Below, in pieces: positions 7,015 to 16,519 of a stretch of DNA of 64,000 bases. Positions within the stretch are counted from its first letter, which is position 1. Every line of letters begins with the position of its first letter. Source of the stretch: an uncultured Oscillospiraceae bacterium (lineage in GTDB: Bacteria; Bacillota; Clostridia; Oscillospirales; Acutalibacteraceae); assembly GCA_900549755.1 (NCBI GenBank), contig URPQ01000002.1, positions 10,183-74,182 on the forward strand, written 5' to 3'. The notes beneath the pieces were generated by a model, which did not search any database, was not told where the DNA came from, and was given only the letters and a program-made list of their open reading frames with translations. The position numbers and the translations under genes are program-made.

Positions 7015-9120
7015 TCATATAGCTCTGCGCTTATAAGGCGAAAGCCTAAAGCCTATGAACAGCAATACCGCAACGGACGCGAAAAATGCGTAATATGCCG
7101 CTTGCGTATGCTGTGCGCCGTCGGTTTTCGGAATAAGCGAAATATCCGTAAGCTTTCCCGTAGTGTAAGAAACGCTGTCTGCAAAAAGCGTCCACGCGAC
7201 ATCATTTGTAAGGTTAAGCTTAATTTCATCTGTTCCGACGGGCAGGTTATCGACCGTGGCGGTAACAATAACGAATTTTTCTGTTCCGGCAATGGCTGTT
7301 GGCGCGGAAAGCGTATAATCTACCGTTTTCCAAGCAGCAGAAACCGCGTTTTTGGTCTGAAGCGAAAAGTGCTTTGCTTTATCGAAATATCCGTCGGCTA
7401 TTACCAGTCTTATTTTCACCGATGTTATTTCCTTATCGTAGACCTTATAGCTTATATAGCCGTCCTCGCCGTCGGTTTTGCCGGCTACGCTTAAGCCCGT
7501 TTCGGGGTGCTCGGCAAACGCCTGCATATTATCAGAATGACTGTATACCTTTGAAAAATCGGCAAGCTCATCCGTAAAATCTCCGTATATTATCCCCGAA
7601 GAACCGTCGCGGCTCATTTTAAATTCGGCGCGGTCAAGGAAAAGCGTCCACGCAACGTCATTGAGCAGTGAAATTTTAACCTTTTTAACGTTTGCGGGCA
7701 AATCGGCTGTTAAAACGGTGCTTTTGAAATTCTTATTTGTCGAACCGCTTATATCGGATATTTCGCCGTCAAGAAGATTTACAGTTTTCCAAGCCTTGCC
7801 TACCAAAACCTCTACCTTTATATCGCGTGCGGCGTCAAAAAAACCTGTATAAAACTGTATTCCTATTTTCGCCGAGGTGATATAAGCGTTATTTTCGGCG
7901 GCATAGGTTACCGAGCTTTCCGTATTTCCGTTTCCTCTGCCCATTACGCTGAGCCCCGTTTCGGGGTGCGGGTTGTGAAATTCAAAATTATCGGTATGCG
8001 TTTCGGTTTTGGAAAAATTCTCAAACTCATCCGTCAGGATAGTATCTTTATCCGCCGGCTCGTCTTTTTTGCCGCCATCGTCGGTTTTACCGCCGTCAAT
8101 TACCTTTACATCCTTAAGCGTTATGCCGAGTTCATCCAAAAACAGCGTCCACACCACGTCGTTTAAAAGGCTGATTTTTACAAAGCGTGTGTTTTCGGGC
8201 AGCGCCGCGCTTAATTCCTGTGTTTTAAAAACGGGGTTTGCTGCGCTTTTAATATCCTTAGTCTCCCCCTCTGTGAGCGGAGCGTTTACCCATTCGTCCG
8301 TATCGGAAATTTTGTATTCAATCCTTATATCCCGTGAATACAGAACATAACCCTCAGCCTTTTGAACGCCGAGCTTCACCGCCGAAAAGTATTTCCCTTC
8401 GGGGGCGTTATACGCTACCGAGCTTTCACCGTCGGTTGTTTTTCTGCCTATAACGCTCAATCCCGTTTCCGGATGATTCGGAAAAACATCAAAATTATCC
8501 GTTTTAAAATCGGGCTTTGATAAATCGGAAAAATCATCGGTTAAAATATCCTCGCCGGGAACTTCGGGTTTTTCTTCCCCAGAGCTTCCTTTTTTAATAT
8601 CCAATGTTACCGAATCTATAAAAAGCGTCCAGCCGACATCGTTAAGCAGCGATATTTTAATTTTCGCGGTCTCTGCAGGCAATTCACAGTATATCTTCTG
8701 AAGCTTAAAGGCAAGCGTTTCCTTGCCGATAATATTTTCTTCACCTTCCTCCGTCATTACAAGAGACTTCCACTCGGATTTTTCGTCGGTTCTGTATTCC
8801 GCCTTTAAATCTCTTGAAACACTCACAAAGCCGCTGTATACCTGTAAGGAAATTTCCGCCCTTTTAAATGTGTCGCCGTTTTTCGCCGTATATGTAACCG
8901 AGCTTTCGTCGGTCACGTTTTTCCTGCCTATAACGCTTAAGCCCGTTTCGGCGTGGCTTGAAAACATATCCCAGTTTTCGGTATGGGCAGAGACCTTGCT
9001 CCAGTCTGTCATATCGTCGTGTAATTGCGCGTTATTTTCAGCGGATAAAGGCAACACGCACACTCCGAGCGTTAATGTCAGACATATAAGAATTGCAAAT
9101 ATTTTAGATAGTTTTTTCAT
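7015..9120 (-). CDS. Membrane-anchored surface protein with four repeated modules
   Basis: A 701-residue exported protein with a signal peptide (about 1-27) and a C-terminal membrane helix followed by a basic tail, so it is displayed on the cell surface. Between them are four tandem modules of about 145 residues. Each opens with (T)D(D/E)..D.SK and HPETGLSV.G, has a mid-module SSV.Y strand, and closes with SLLNDVxWTLFxD. The fourth copy is the most diverged (NLTNDVAWTLFAD). The module looks like an all-beta, possibly carbohydrate-binding, domain; I do not recognise a named family. It overlaps the dockerin gene by ATGA, so translation is coupled. The same module occurs once in the 9459-11432 protein. 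Confidence 0.82.
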   Translation of the reverse strand: MKKLSKIFAILICLTLTLGVCVLPLSAENNAQLHDDMTDWSKVSAHTENWDMFSSHAETGLSVIGRKNVTDESSVTYTAKNGDTFKRAEISLQVYSGFVSVSRDLKAEYRTDEKSEWKSLVMTEEGEENIIGKETLAFKLQKIYCELPAETAKIKISLLNDVGWTLFIDSVTLDIKKGSSGEEKPEVPGEDILTDDFSDLSKPDFKTDNFDVFPNHPETGLSVIGRKTTDGESSVAYNAPEGKYFSAVKLGVQKAEGYVLYSRDIRIEYKISDTDEWVNAPLTEGETKDIKSAANPVFKTQELSAALPENTRFVKISLLNDVVWTLFLDELGITLKDVKVIDGGKTDDGGKKDEPADKDTILTDEFENFSKTETHTDNFEFHNPHPETGLSVMGRGNGNTESSVTYAAENNAYITSAKIGIQFYTGFFDAARDIKVEVLVGKAWKTVNLLDGEISDISGSTNKNFKSTVLTADLPANVKKVKISLLNDVAWTLFLDRAEFKMSRDGSSGIIYGDFTDELADFSKVYSHSDNMQAFAEHPETGLSVAGKTDGEDGYISYKVYDKEITSVKIRLVIADGYFDKAKHFSLQTKNAVSAAWKTVDYTLSAPTAIAGTEKFVIVTATVDNLPVGTDEIKLNLTNDVAWTLFADSVSYTTGKLTDISLIPKTDGAQHTQAAYYAFFASVAVLLFIGFRLSPYKRRAI

Positions 9121-9440
9121 TTCGCTTCCTCCTTATCAAGTGCCGTTACATTAAGATAATCGTACCCGTCGGTTATTATTTCGTATTTTGAGATTCCGAG
9201 AATAACACTTTTAAGCTTAGCCATATCGCTTGAATCTATAATATCGTTTTGGTCCGCGTCCACCGCAGATGTATCTATATTTACAGAATAGCCGGAGCAG
9301 TATTTTTTAATTGCGATAAGGTCTGTAATATCAACGTTTCCGTCCCTGTTCGCATCACCGTATAAAACCGCCCCTACGGAAAGCGATATGCAAAGCGCAA
9401 GCATTGTAAGGAGCACCGCTCCTGTTATAATTTTTTTCAT
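9117..9440 (-). CDS. Secreted stand-alone type I dockerin
   Basis: A 107-residue protein consisting of a signal peptide (about 1-24), one type I dockerin and a short acidic tail. The two calcium-binding repeats are GDANRDGNVDITDLIAIKKY (about 28-47) and DADQNDIIDSSDMAKLKSVIL (about 62-82), with the usual D-x-N/D-x-D spacing. Dockerins bind cohesins; no catalytic domain is attached here. It starts 18 bases after the toroid gene behind AAGGTGAG and overlaps the next gene by 4 bases. It may dock a partner made by a neighbouring gene, but no cohesin is visible in the window. Confidence 0.85.
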   Translation of the reverse strand: MKKIITGAVLLTMLALCISLSVGAVLYGDANRDGNVDITDLIAIKKYCSGYSVNIDTSAVDADQNDIIDSSDMAKLKSVILGISKYEIITDGYDYLNVTALDKEEAK

Positions 9441-9458
9441 AAGCTCACCTTTTTTACA

Positions 9459-11432
9459 TCAGCAAAGCTTTAAAAGCTCGTTTGCGGCAAGAACGGCAAA
9501 CGCCGCGTCTGCATTGTAAAGCGGGCTGCCGTGCTGTGCGGAAAACCTTTGCCTGTACGCCGTAATAAACAAGCCGGCTTTTTCCGTATCCCCCGTCAAT
9601 GCTGCGGTAAACGCGATCAAGCTCCACGCCATACCGCTCGGGTTATCAAGCCTTTCCCACGAACAGCCGAGGCTGCCGCCGCCCGAATACAGTGAATTAA
9701 ACTTTGAATACAGCATTGCAGCCCGCGCGCTGTTTGCGTCGATCACACCGAGCATTATCGGGAAAAGCTGCGCCGTTGCGTCGGAATACCAGGTTTCCCA
9801 ATTAAAAGCGGTATTTCCGTAAAAATTCAGATAACTGTCGTTTTGATAAAGCGATTCAATACCGCATAAAATATCCGCAATTCGAGCTGATACCTCGGCA
9901 GTCGCTCTGCCGGTTGCCTTAAGCAAACTGCGGTATGCCGCCGCGCCGTCATAAACCTCGCAGTTATCCATCAGGTAATAAAACCGATACGCAGGCTTTG
10001 CGGCAGTCAGCTTTTTATCGTGATCCCAGGTTGAAAGCATTGCCGAATAAATTCTTTGTATTGCTGTGAAATTGGAATTAAAATACCCGTAATTACCGAC
10101 GGTATTGCAATATTCCGAAACAAGCCTTAAAAAGGTTGCGGCGTATGAATCGGTCGAATCAAAATCGCCTGCGGATACCTCGGTAATGCTGCCGTCCGCG
10201 CTTATATATACGTTGTAATCAAACACAGAGCCGTCGGGTACATTTTCAGCGGCATTATTAAGGTGCGCTAAATACCAGTCCATATAATTTTTAACGTTTG
10301 CGGTATATCTGCTGCCCGATTTCAGAAGAGCTGCGGCTGAAATATTTGCAAAGTACGGATTTATGCTTGCCGCCCCGCCGCTCGGCGGTCGCGTTACAAT
10401 TGCGCCGTCGGCGAGCTGCAGCGATGCTATCCAACTGTTCTCGCTTTCCGTAAAATTCATATATTCCGTTTCCTTTTCGCTCGGCTCATTGCTGTATTTG
10501 CCGTTTACCGACTCTCCTATCACCGTCATTTCATCCTCTCCCGAGCCGTACACCGCGTAAGCAAAAGCGGAATAACGCTCATTTTCCTTTCCGTTCTCGG
10601 TAATGCCGTAAAGTCGCGCGGAATAGCAGATATAGCTGTCGGTCTCCCCCGTTGTTTCGGTTCTTTCAAGAATTATCGCGCCGTTTGTCTGCACTGCCGC
10701 ATATATCTCTTCGGCGTTTGCTTTATTTTTTATAACGCCTTTAAATAAAACCGTGCCCAAGCTTATAAGTGGCAGTCCCTTATACGATTTCAGCGCAGCC
10801 GAATCAAACTGCAAAGCGCTTTGCTCATATTTTGGCGAATATTTGTGCGCCCCGGGGGTCGCCTGCTTTATAACGGGTCCTACTGTGTAAACGGGCGTTT
10901 CTTCCGATATATCGTCGGTATACAGCTCAACGCGGTCGATGAATAACGTCCATGCAACATCATTCAGCAAACAAACACGAACCGCAACGGTGTTTTCGGG
11001 CAAATAAGCCGAAATATTCTTTGTTTTAAAATTATCGTAGCCCGAAATATCCTGCGTTTCACCCTCTGTAAACGCAATGCCACGCCATTCGCTCTCGGCG
11101 GACACAAGCGCCGAAACGGAAATATGGCGGGAATTGTAAAAATCCTTGTGCAGCTGCAGTAAAATATTCAGCCGTGTAAAGCGCTTACCTGCGGGCGATG
11201 CATATGTAACCGAGCTTTCTCCCCCTGCAGCGCCGAGGCCTATAACGCCGAGCCCACTCTCGGGGTGGCTTAAAAATCGCTCCCAGTTTTCGCTATGATA
11301 TGCCGCAATGCTCCAGTCTGTCATATCGTCGGTAATTTGCGCGGCGCCTGCCTGCTCCGCCAAAGCTGCGGGAGAAAAAACGCCTGTAAGAAGAACAACG
11401 CTTAAAAGAACACAAAAAATGCTTTTTCTCAT
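9459..11432 (-). CDS. Secreted protein: repeated module plus alpha/alpha-toroid-like domain
   Basis: A 657-residue exported protein with a signal peptide (about 1-25). One copy of the locus-specific module (HPESGLGVIG ... CLLNDVAWTLFID) spans about 30-170. A linker and beta region follows to about 330, and then a C-terminal domain of about 320 residues homologous to the 15275-16519 lipoprotein: both share WxASLQLxxGA, NPYFxxxxAAxxL, DSxDSYAATFL and LMDNCEVYxG. This domain resembles six-hairpin (alpha/alpha)6 glycosidases or lyases, but I cannot name catalytic residues. Start behind AGGAGG. Confidence 0.75.
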   Translation of the reverse strand: MRKSIFCVLLSVVLLTGVFSPAALAEQAGAAQITDDMTDWSIAAYHSENWERFLSHPESGLGVIGLGAAGGESSVTYASPAGKRFTRLNILLQLHKDFYNSRHISVSALVSAESEWRGIAFTEGETQDISGYDNFKTKNISAYLPENTVAVRVCLLNDVAWTLFIDRVELYTDDISEETPVYTVGPVIKQATPGAHKYSPKYEQSALQFDSAALKSYKGLPLISLGTVLFKGVIKNKANAEEIYAAVQTNGAIILERTETTGETDSYICYSARLYGITENGKENERYSAFAYAVYGSGEDEMTVIGESVNGKYSNEPSEKETEYMNFTESENSWIASLQLADGAIVTRPPSGGAASINPYFANISAAALLKSGSRYTANVKNYMDWYLAHLNNAAENVPDGSVFDYNVYISADGSITEVSAGDFDSTDSYAATFLRLVSEYCNTVGNYGYFNSNFTAIQRIYSAMLSTWDHDKKLTAAKPAYRFYYLMDNCEVYDGAAAYRSLLKATGRATAEVSARIADILCGIESLYQNDSYLNFYGNTAFNWETWYSDATAQLFPIMLGVIDANSARAAMLYSKFNSLYSGGGSLGCSWERLDNPSGMAWSLIAFTAALTGDTEKAGLFITAYRQRFSAQHGSPLYNADAAFAVLAANELLKLC

Positions 11433-11478
11433 ATCTGTCGCCTCCTGTTTTTATGCCGTCGGTCAGAAATCGTGAGGA

Positions 11479-12699
11479 TTATATAATGCTGTGAATTTCT
11501 CCGTTGCTTTCAAGCACGGTAAGGATATCCTCGCAAAGCATAAGGCAGCGCGGCAAATGAAAAGGTCCTTTCCACAAAGAGCCCTTTTGGGTGTGTGAAA
11601 CGCTGCCGTCTCTGTGCAGATAGCCGTACCACTCGCCGTATTCCCTATCCGCAAAATGCGAAAAGGTATAATCATAGGTCTTTTCAAACATATCCCAATA
11701 TTTTTTATCCTTTGTTACGGCATATGCAAGCAGTGTGGATATTAAAACCTCGTTATGCACCCACCAAAGCTTCATATCCCATTCCAGCTGCTCGCACGGT
11801 CTGCCCAGCACGTCAACAAAATAGAACATTCCGCCGTTTTCCTTATCCCAGCCGCGCTCTGTATGCCAGTCAAGCAAATTGAGCGCCTTTTTCATAAGCT
11901 CATCGTCCTTGGAATAAAGCGCTTCGCACATAATAAACCACGAGTTTTCGCAGGAGTGACCCGGGTTAACGGTTCTGCCCGCGGGGTTATCTATCATACT
12001 GCCGTCGCTTGCCACCGTTTCAAGCACACACTTAAGCTCGGGCTTGTAGTGATATTTCAGTATATCTCCTATTACTTCGCGCACCGCGGCGGTATAATAT
12101 TCCGCCCTTTCGGGGATACAGCGGCGCAGTATCTGCCCCGAGCTTATAAGCACCATAGGCACTGCGGAATCGCGCTGACTTCTTGTTTCGGCATATGATT
12201 TCGGGGTGATTTTATATGGGTCGTTTTCGGGGTGACGGTAGATATCGAGCATCATATCAAAGCATTTTGCCGCCTTAGACAGAGCCTCGGTATCTCCCGT
12301 AAGGGCGCCGTATTCAGCCATGCCTATAACAAAAAAGCTTTCGGAATACATATATCTGCGTTTTCTCAGCGGTCTGCCGTCGCGCGTTACGGTAAAAAAC
12401 ATTCTTCCGTCGCTGTCGGTGCAGTATTTTTCAAGAAATTCCTTACCGCTTTTTGCCGCGTTAAGCCAGCTTTCCCTTATGCCGTACCTTACACAAAGTG
12501 CGGAAAACGTCCAAAGGCAGCGCCCCTGAAACCAAACCGATTTATCGTTGTTGTAGCTTTTGCCCTCTCTGTCTACCGAGGTTATAAACCCGCCGTATTC
12601 CTTATCTATAAGGTCGCTTTTCTCCCAGAACGGAATACAGTCGTCCAAAAGAGCCGAGTGAAAGTGATTTTTGTATTCGGTAAATATTTTATTTTTCAT
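11479..12699 (-). CDS. AGE-family N-acylglucosamine 2-epimerase
   Basis: A 406-residue cytoplasmic protein of the AGE (RenBP) (alpha/alpha)6-barrel family, which interconverts 2-epimeric sugars such as GlcNAc and ManNAc, or cellobiose-type disaccharides. Expected conserved parts are present: KSVWFQGRCLWTFS near the N-terminus, a histidine in NPGHSCENSWFIM, ENGGMFYFVD, and the active-site WWVHNEVL. Length is normal. It overlaps the upstream DUF4434 gene by 11 bases. Which sugar it uses cannot be told from sequence; its place beside two sugar importers suggests it acts on an imported saccharide. Confidence 0.83.
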   Translation of the reverse strand: MKNKIFTEYKNHFHSALLDDCIPFWEKSDLIDKEYGGFITSVDREGKSYNNDKSVWFQGRCLWTFSALCVRYGIRESWLNAAKSGKEFLEKYCTDSDGRMFFTVTRDGRPLRKRRYMYSESFFVIGMAEYGALTGDTEALSKAAKCFDMMLDIYRHPENDPYKITPKSYAETRSQRDSAVPMVLISSGQILRRCIPERAEYYTAAVREVIGDILKYHYKPELKCVLETVASDGSMIDNPAGRTVNPGHSCENSWFIMCEALYSKDDELMKKALNLLDWHTERGWDKENGGMFYFVDVLGRPCEQLEWDMKLWWVHNEVLISTLLAYAVTKDKKYWDMFEKTYDYTFSHFADREYGEWYGYLHRDGSVSHTQKGSLWKGPFHLPRCLMLCEDILTVLESNGEIHSII

Positions 12700-13966
12700 T
12701 GCCGTTTTCCTCCTTGGTTTTAAGGTAATTCATATATTCGCTGTAAAATTTTTCGGTCTCGGCAAGACCCAAATTCATTCTGTGCCCCGGCTCATTCATA
12801 ATTCCGGTGTATTGGTAGCCGTATATCTGCTCCAATTTATCGTAATTCTTCATTTCTTTAAGCAGGTCGGGTATTTTTTTGGGACGAAGCCCGTCTGTAA
12901 ACGGAACGGCGAACATTTCCATATCAACCCAGAAATGCGTTCCCGTCTTGCGGCACATATTCATAATTTCATCAATATTATATTCGCTCCTTGCAAATGC
13001 AAAGGGAATTATAATATCAAGGTTTTCGAGTATAGGGAGCCATTCCTTCTCATACCAGTGCATATGGATGTTGTTAGGGGCGAGCGCCACCGGCTTTGTG
13101 GGGGTAAGTCGACTTACAAATGCGGTGTATTCCCTGAAAAAGCTTTGTATATCCTTATATTTCTCATTCGGAACAGCGGGATAATCAAAGTATAACGAGC
13201 CCATAATTTCCTCGGAAATATACCAGCCGTAAAATGATTTATGGTGTCCGTAGCGTTCGTTCAGCTCCACAGTCACCCTTTTATGCCATTCAAGAGAATC
13301 GGGCGAAAATTCAAACCACGCATACATACCCACCCCGGGAAAAACATACATTCCGCACTCGTCGGCGGCGGTCAGTATAACCTCTAACGGGTCTTCGCAC
13401 TTTATTGGCATTCTGTTTTTGTAAAGTTTACTCGGGTAAAACGCTTTTCCGTCGTATGTATCCACGGTCATATTGTGCTGATAAGCGTAATTTCCCGCGT
13501 CAAACACATTCTGAATAAGTACCGAGGTAATTTTCGCCTTGTGCATGGAGTAGATTATCTGCCGCCAGCCGTCGGCGTCAAGATTCCTGAGCCCTTCGTT
13601 AAAATAAGTACCCTCTGCCTCGCTCCAGTGGTAAAGCGTTATCCAGCAGCCGTCTATCATCCCGGTGGACGGCACATCCGATTTTACAACCTCATAAGGT
13701 ATGCGTATTGTTTCCTCTGTATTGCCGTCGTTGTCCTTAAAGTTTATTTCAAACTCAAATTTTCCTGTTATACCGCCGAGGTCGGGATATATTCTGTTAG
13801 ATTCAAGCCCTTTTTTAAGGTCGTATTTTCCGAGCAGCGCCTTACCGCCTGCGGTAACCGCGTAAATTTCCGCCGCGAAGGCGTTTTCCGTTGCTATTTT
13901 CAATTCCGGCGACACCTTATCCGAAATTCTTGCCGCAGGAATCGGCGTACAGTAATTTTTCTGCAT
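12689..13966 (-). CDS. DUF4434-type putative glycoside hydrolase
   Basis: A 425-residue protein with no signal peptide. An N-terminal beta region (about 1-95) precedes a TIM-barrel-like domain (about 100-415) with features I associate with DUF4434: GCWITLYHW, an acid-rich FYGWYISEE strand end, and VALAPNNIHMHW. The paired glutamates in ISEE and those in the later WVDMEMF strand are candidate catalytic acids. No activity is established from the sequence. It begins 16 bases after the solute-binding protein gene behind GGAGAGGG and overlaps the epimerase gene. Confidence 0.72.
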   Translation of the reverse strand: MQKNYCTPIPAARISDKVSPELKIATENAFAAEIYAVTAGGKALLGKYDLKKGLESNRIYPDLGGITGKFEFEINFKDNDGNTEETIRIPYEVVKSDVPSTGMIDGCWITLYHWSEAEGTYFNEGLRNLDADGWRQIIYSMHKAKITSVLIQNVFDAGNYAYQHNMTVDTYDGKAFYPSKLYKNRMPIKCEDPLEVILTAADECGMYVFPGVGMYAWFEFSPDSLEWHKRVTVELNERYGHHKSFYGWYISEEIMGSLYFDYPAVPNEKYKDIQSFFREYTAFVSRLTPTKPVALAPNNIHMHWYEKEWLPILENLDIIIPFAFARSEYNIDEIMNMCRKTGTHFWVDMEMFAVPFTDGLRPKKIPDLLKEMKNYDKLEQIYGYQYTGIMNEPGHRMNLGLAETEKFYSEYMNYLKTKEENGNEK

Positions 13967-13982
13967 TTTTCCCTCTCCGTAT

Positions 13983-15269
13983 CTATTTTAAAAGTGCATT
14001 TGCATCGTCCACCATTTTTTGATAGGTGGTTTCGTATTGCGCAAGCTTCTGGTTAATATCCTCGCCGTTTCTCACATCGTAAAGCAAGTAAAACGCCCCG
14101 TAGCCCTGCTCTAAAATTCCGTCGGTATATGTCGGTATGCAAAGATTTTTCGCAAGCTTATCATACATAGCGCGGTTTTCCGCATTTTCAAGGGCTTTTT
14201 TCTCCTTGTTATCCTCATCCGCAGCCTTTAAAATCATATCTATAAGCATGCCCGCGCTGTAAGGAGCGTCTGAGCCGTTGGAAATGGCATAGCCCGTGGA
14301 ATGTCCGAAGCTTTTACCGTCCTTATTATCAGGTCCTGCAGGGAAAGCCGTCACCCCGAAATCAATTGAGACCGAACCGCTCTTTTTCAAGGAGTTAAAG
14401 GTCGCTTCTTCATACGCGTATGCGCCGTGCATAGCCGCCTTACCCTTTAAAAATTTATTCTGACCCGTAACATAGCCGCTGCCGCAGATAACATTTTTAT
14501 TGAATATATCCTGAACCGTTTCAAGCGTGTGGCGCATTTGCGGCGACTTTATATTAAGCGTGTATTTGCCTTCCTTAAACTCGACCGCCGTGCAGTTATT
14601 CGATGCCTGAAATACCTCGTCAAACATATTCTCAAGCCCCGCAATACCCGCGTCTGAGTCATTGCACTCACGCGCTATTTCAATAAAATCGTTCCAGGTC
14701 CAGCTGCCCGATTCATAGCGCTTGCGCGGCTCATCGCGGTCAAAGCCGTTTGCTTCCATAATATCGCGGTTATAATAAAGCACATACGGAGTAGCCGAAA
14801 CTCCCGCGGCATAATACTTGCCGTCGAATTTAACAAACGTGTCCATTACATCGCTGTTGTGCCCTGTTACGCTGAGATCTACATAATCGTTAACGGGGGT
14901 CAGATAATTTTTCTGGTACATTCCGAGGTACTGATCCACGCTTATATAAAATACGTCTATGGGGTCTTTGGCGGCAATTTGCGCCGCCACCTTTTGATTC
15001 CAAAGCTGCTCGCCCACAGCCTGAAGAATTTCCACCTGCTTGCCGTAGGTTTTTTCAAATTCCTTTATTGCCTTGGTGTAATAGCTGTCCTTATCACTGC
15101 CGTCATACCCGGGCACCAAAAACGAAATTTTTTTAGGCTCTTTGGCAATTTTCTCTGCGCGCTCGCCGTCCGCCGCGCCGCCCGTTCCGTTTTTTCCGCA
15201 CCCCGCAAATACCGCCGAGATCATACAGATACAAAGCGCCGCGGAAATTACCAATTTAATTTTTTTCAA
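13983..15269 (-). CDS. Sugar ABC transporter solute-binding lipoprotein
   Basis: A family 1 extracellular solute-binding protein of about 428 residues. The N-terminus is a lipoprotein signal ending in the lipobox VFAGC, so the protein is lipid-anchored. The fold signature (ISFLVPGYDG, YYTKAIKEFEKTYG, and the ligand-site region SWTWNDFIEIA) fits the maltose/glycerol-phosphate group. TTG at 15269 has AAAGGA 8 bases upstream and is preferred over the ATG at 15278, which sits directly on the ribosome site. The gene lies just after the toroid lipoprotein and serves the two permeases at 16516-18341. No ATPase gene is present; a shared MsiK-like ATPase is likely elsewhere. Confidence 0.88.
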   Translation of the reverse strand: MKKIKLVISAALCICMISAVFAGCGKNGTGGAADGERAEKIAKEPKKISFLVPGYDGSDKDSYYTKAIKEFEKTYGKQVEILQAVGEQLWNQKVAAQIAAKDPIDVFYISVDQYLGMYQKNYLTPVNDYVDLSVTGHNSDVMDTFVKFDGKYYAAGVSATPYVLYYNRDIMEANGFDRDEPRKRYESGSWTWNDFIEIARECNDSDAGIAGLENMFDEVFQASNNCTAVEFKEGKYTLNIKSPQMRHTLETVQDIFNKNVICGSGYVTGQNKFLKGKAAMHGAYAYEEATFNSLKKSGSVSIDFGVTAFPAGPDNKDGKSFGHSTGYAISNGSDAPYSAGMLIDMILKAADEDNKEKKALENAENRAMYDKLAKNLCIPTYTDGILEQGYGAFYLLYDVRNGEDINQKLAQYETTYQKMVDDANALLK

Positions 15270-15274
15270 TGTAA

Positions 15275-16519
15275 TCATCCTTTCTGTGAAAGCTTTTCTA
15301 TCATAACCGCAGCCGCAAGGCATACTCTGCCCGCGTCCGCGTTATAAAGCGGGTAAGCGTGATTTTTCATTGCTTTTGTATAAAGTCGCATATAGCTTTC
15401 CACCCTGCCCTCGTCGCCCATAATTGCGGCGGCATAAACGACCGAGCCCCAAAAAAAGCTGTCAGGCAGACTTATTTTTTCCCAGCTGCTTTTCTTTTCG
15501 CCTGTGGAAAAATTATCGTTAAAGCTTTTGTACAGCTGCCGCGCCCTCTCGCTTTCGGGCTTTAAAAGCCCGCTTGAAATCATAAACAGCTGAGATGTGG
15601 CGCAGGGGTAAAAATCGCTCCACGCAAATTTATAGGCAACCGTACCGTCGGGGGATATTGCCGTTTCGTAATATCCTTTTTTATTCCAAAGCAGATTTTC
15701 TATCCCGTTCGATACCTTTTCCTTTGCCGCCGTTATTTTACCTATAAGCTCCTTTTTATCCGCAAAAACGCTTTTATAAAGCTTTTCCGCAGCCGCAAGC
15801 CCCTCGTAAACCTCGCAGTTATCCATAAGATACTGTATTTTATAATCGGGCTTTGTTGTTGTAAGCTCTCCCTCAAAGGTTGCCAAAAGCGCGGCGGTCA
15901 CGCGGTCAATATCTGCGCCGTTTTGCTTTATGTATGCGGCGTCTCCGCTTTTATTCCGGTATTTTTCCAGCACGCAAAGAAAGGTTGCCGCATAGGAATC
16001 GACCGAATCGTAATGCTTTTTGCCGTTATCGGTGTTTACCGTTTCCCGCTTCACCTTTCCGCCCGATACCTCCGCCGTGTAATCATAAACGGTGCCGTCA
16101 AGCCCGTTATAATCCGCATCGGCGGTATTAAGGTGCGAGAAGTGCCAGTCGGCATATTTTTTGACCTGACCGAGGTATTTATCGCTTTCAAGCATTGCAA
16201 GCGCCGCAAAATCGGAAAAATAGGGGTTAAGCGTCAGCTTTCCGTCCGCCGCATATGTCATGGGCAAAGCTCCGTTATCAAGCTGAAGCGACGCAAGCCA
16301 CGCGGTCTCCCCTTCAACTATTTCCTTGTAAAGCGATATTTGCTCCTCGCGGCTAAGCGTTGCTTTTTTCAAAATATCGGCTGCCGCAGGCGGCGTTTGA
16401 GAGCTGTCTGTATGCCCGCCCGTTTCAGAAGAAAGGCTTTTTTCATTTGCACAGCCTGCCGCGGATATTACAAAAAGCGATATCAGCACGGCTGCCGTTA
16501 AACGTATACCTGTTTTCAT
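15275..16519 (-). CDS. Lipoprotein with alpha/alpha-toroid-like domain
   Basis: A 414-residue protein with a lipoprotein signal (lipobox SAAGC) and a domain paralogous to the C-terminal half of the 9459-11432 protein (shared WLASLQLDNGAL, NPYFSDFAALAML, DSVDSYAATFL, LMDNCEVYEG). It is thought to be six-hairpin-like and may process or bind oligosaccharide next to the importer. The ATG at 16519 overlaps the permease stop as ATGA, fixing the start by translational coupling; the longer frame to 16609 would lack the signal at its N-terminus. Confidence 0.78.
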   Translation of the reverse strand: MKTGIRLTAAVLISLFVISAAGCANEKSLSSETGGHTDSSQTPPAAADILKKATLSREEQISLYKEIVEGETAWLASLQLDNGALPMTYAADGKLTLNPYFSDFAALAMLESDKYLGQVKKYADWHFSHLNTADADYNGLDGTVYDYTAEVSGGKVKRETVNTDNGKKHYDSVDSYAATFLCVLEKYRNKSGDAAYIKQNGADIDRVTAALLATFEGELTTTKPDYKIQYLMDNCEVYEGLAAAEKLYKSVFADKKELIGKITAAKEKVSNGIENLLWNKKGYYETAISPDGTVAYKFAWSDFYPCATSQLFMISSGLLKPESERARQLYKSFNDNFSTGEKKSSWEKISLPDSFFWGSVVYAAAIMGDEGRVESYMRLYTKAMKNHAYPLYNADAGRVCLAAAVMIEKLSQKG

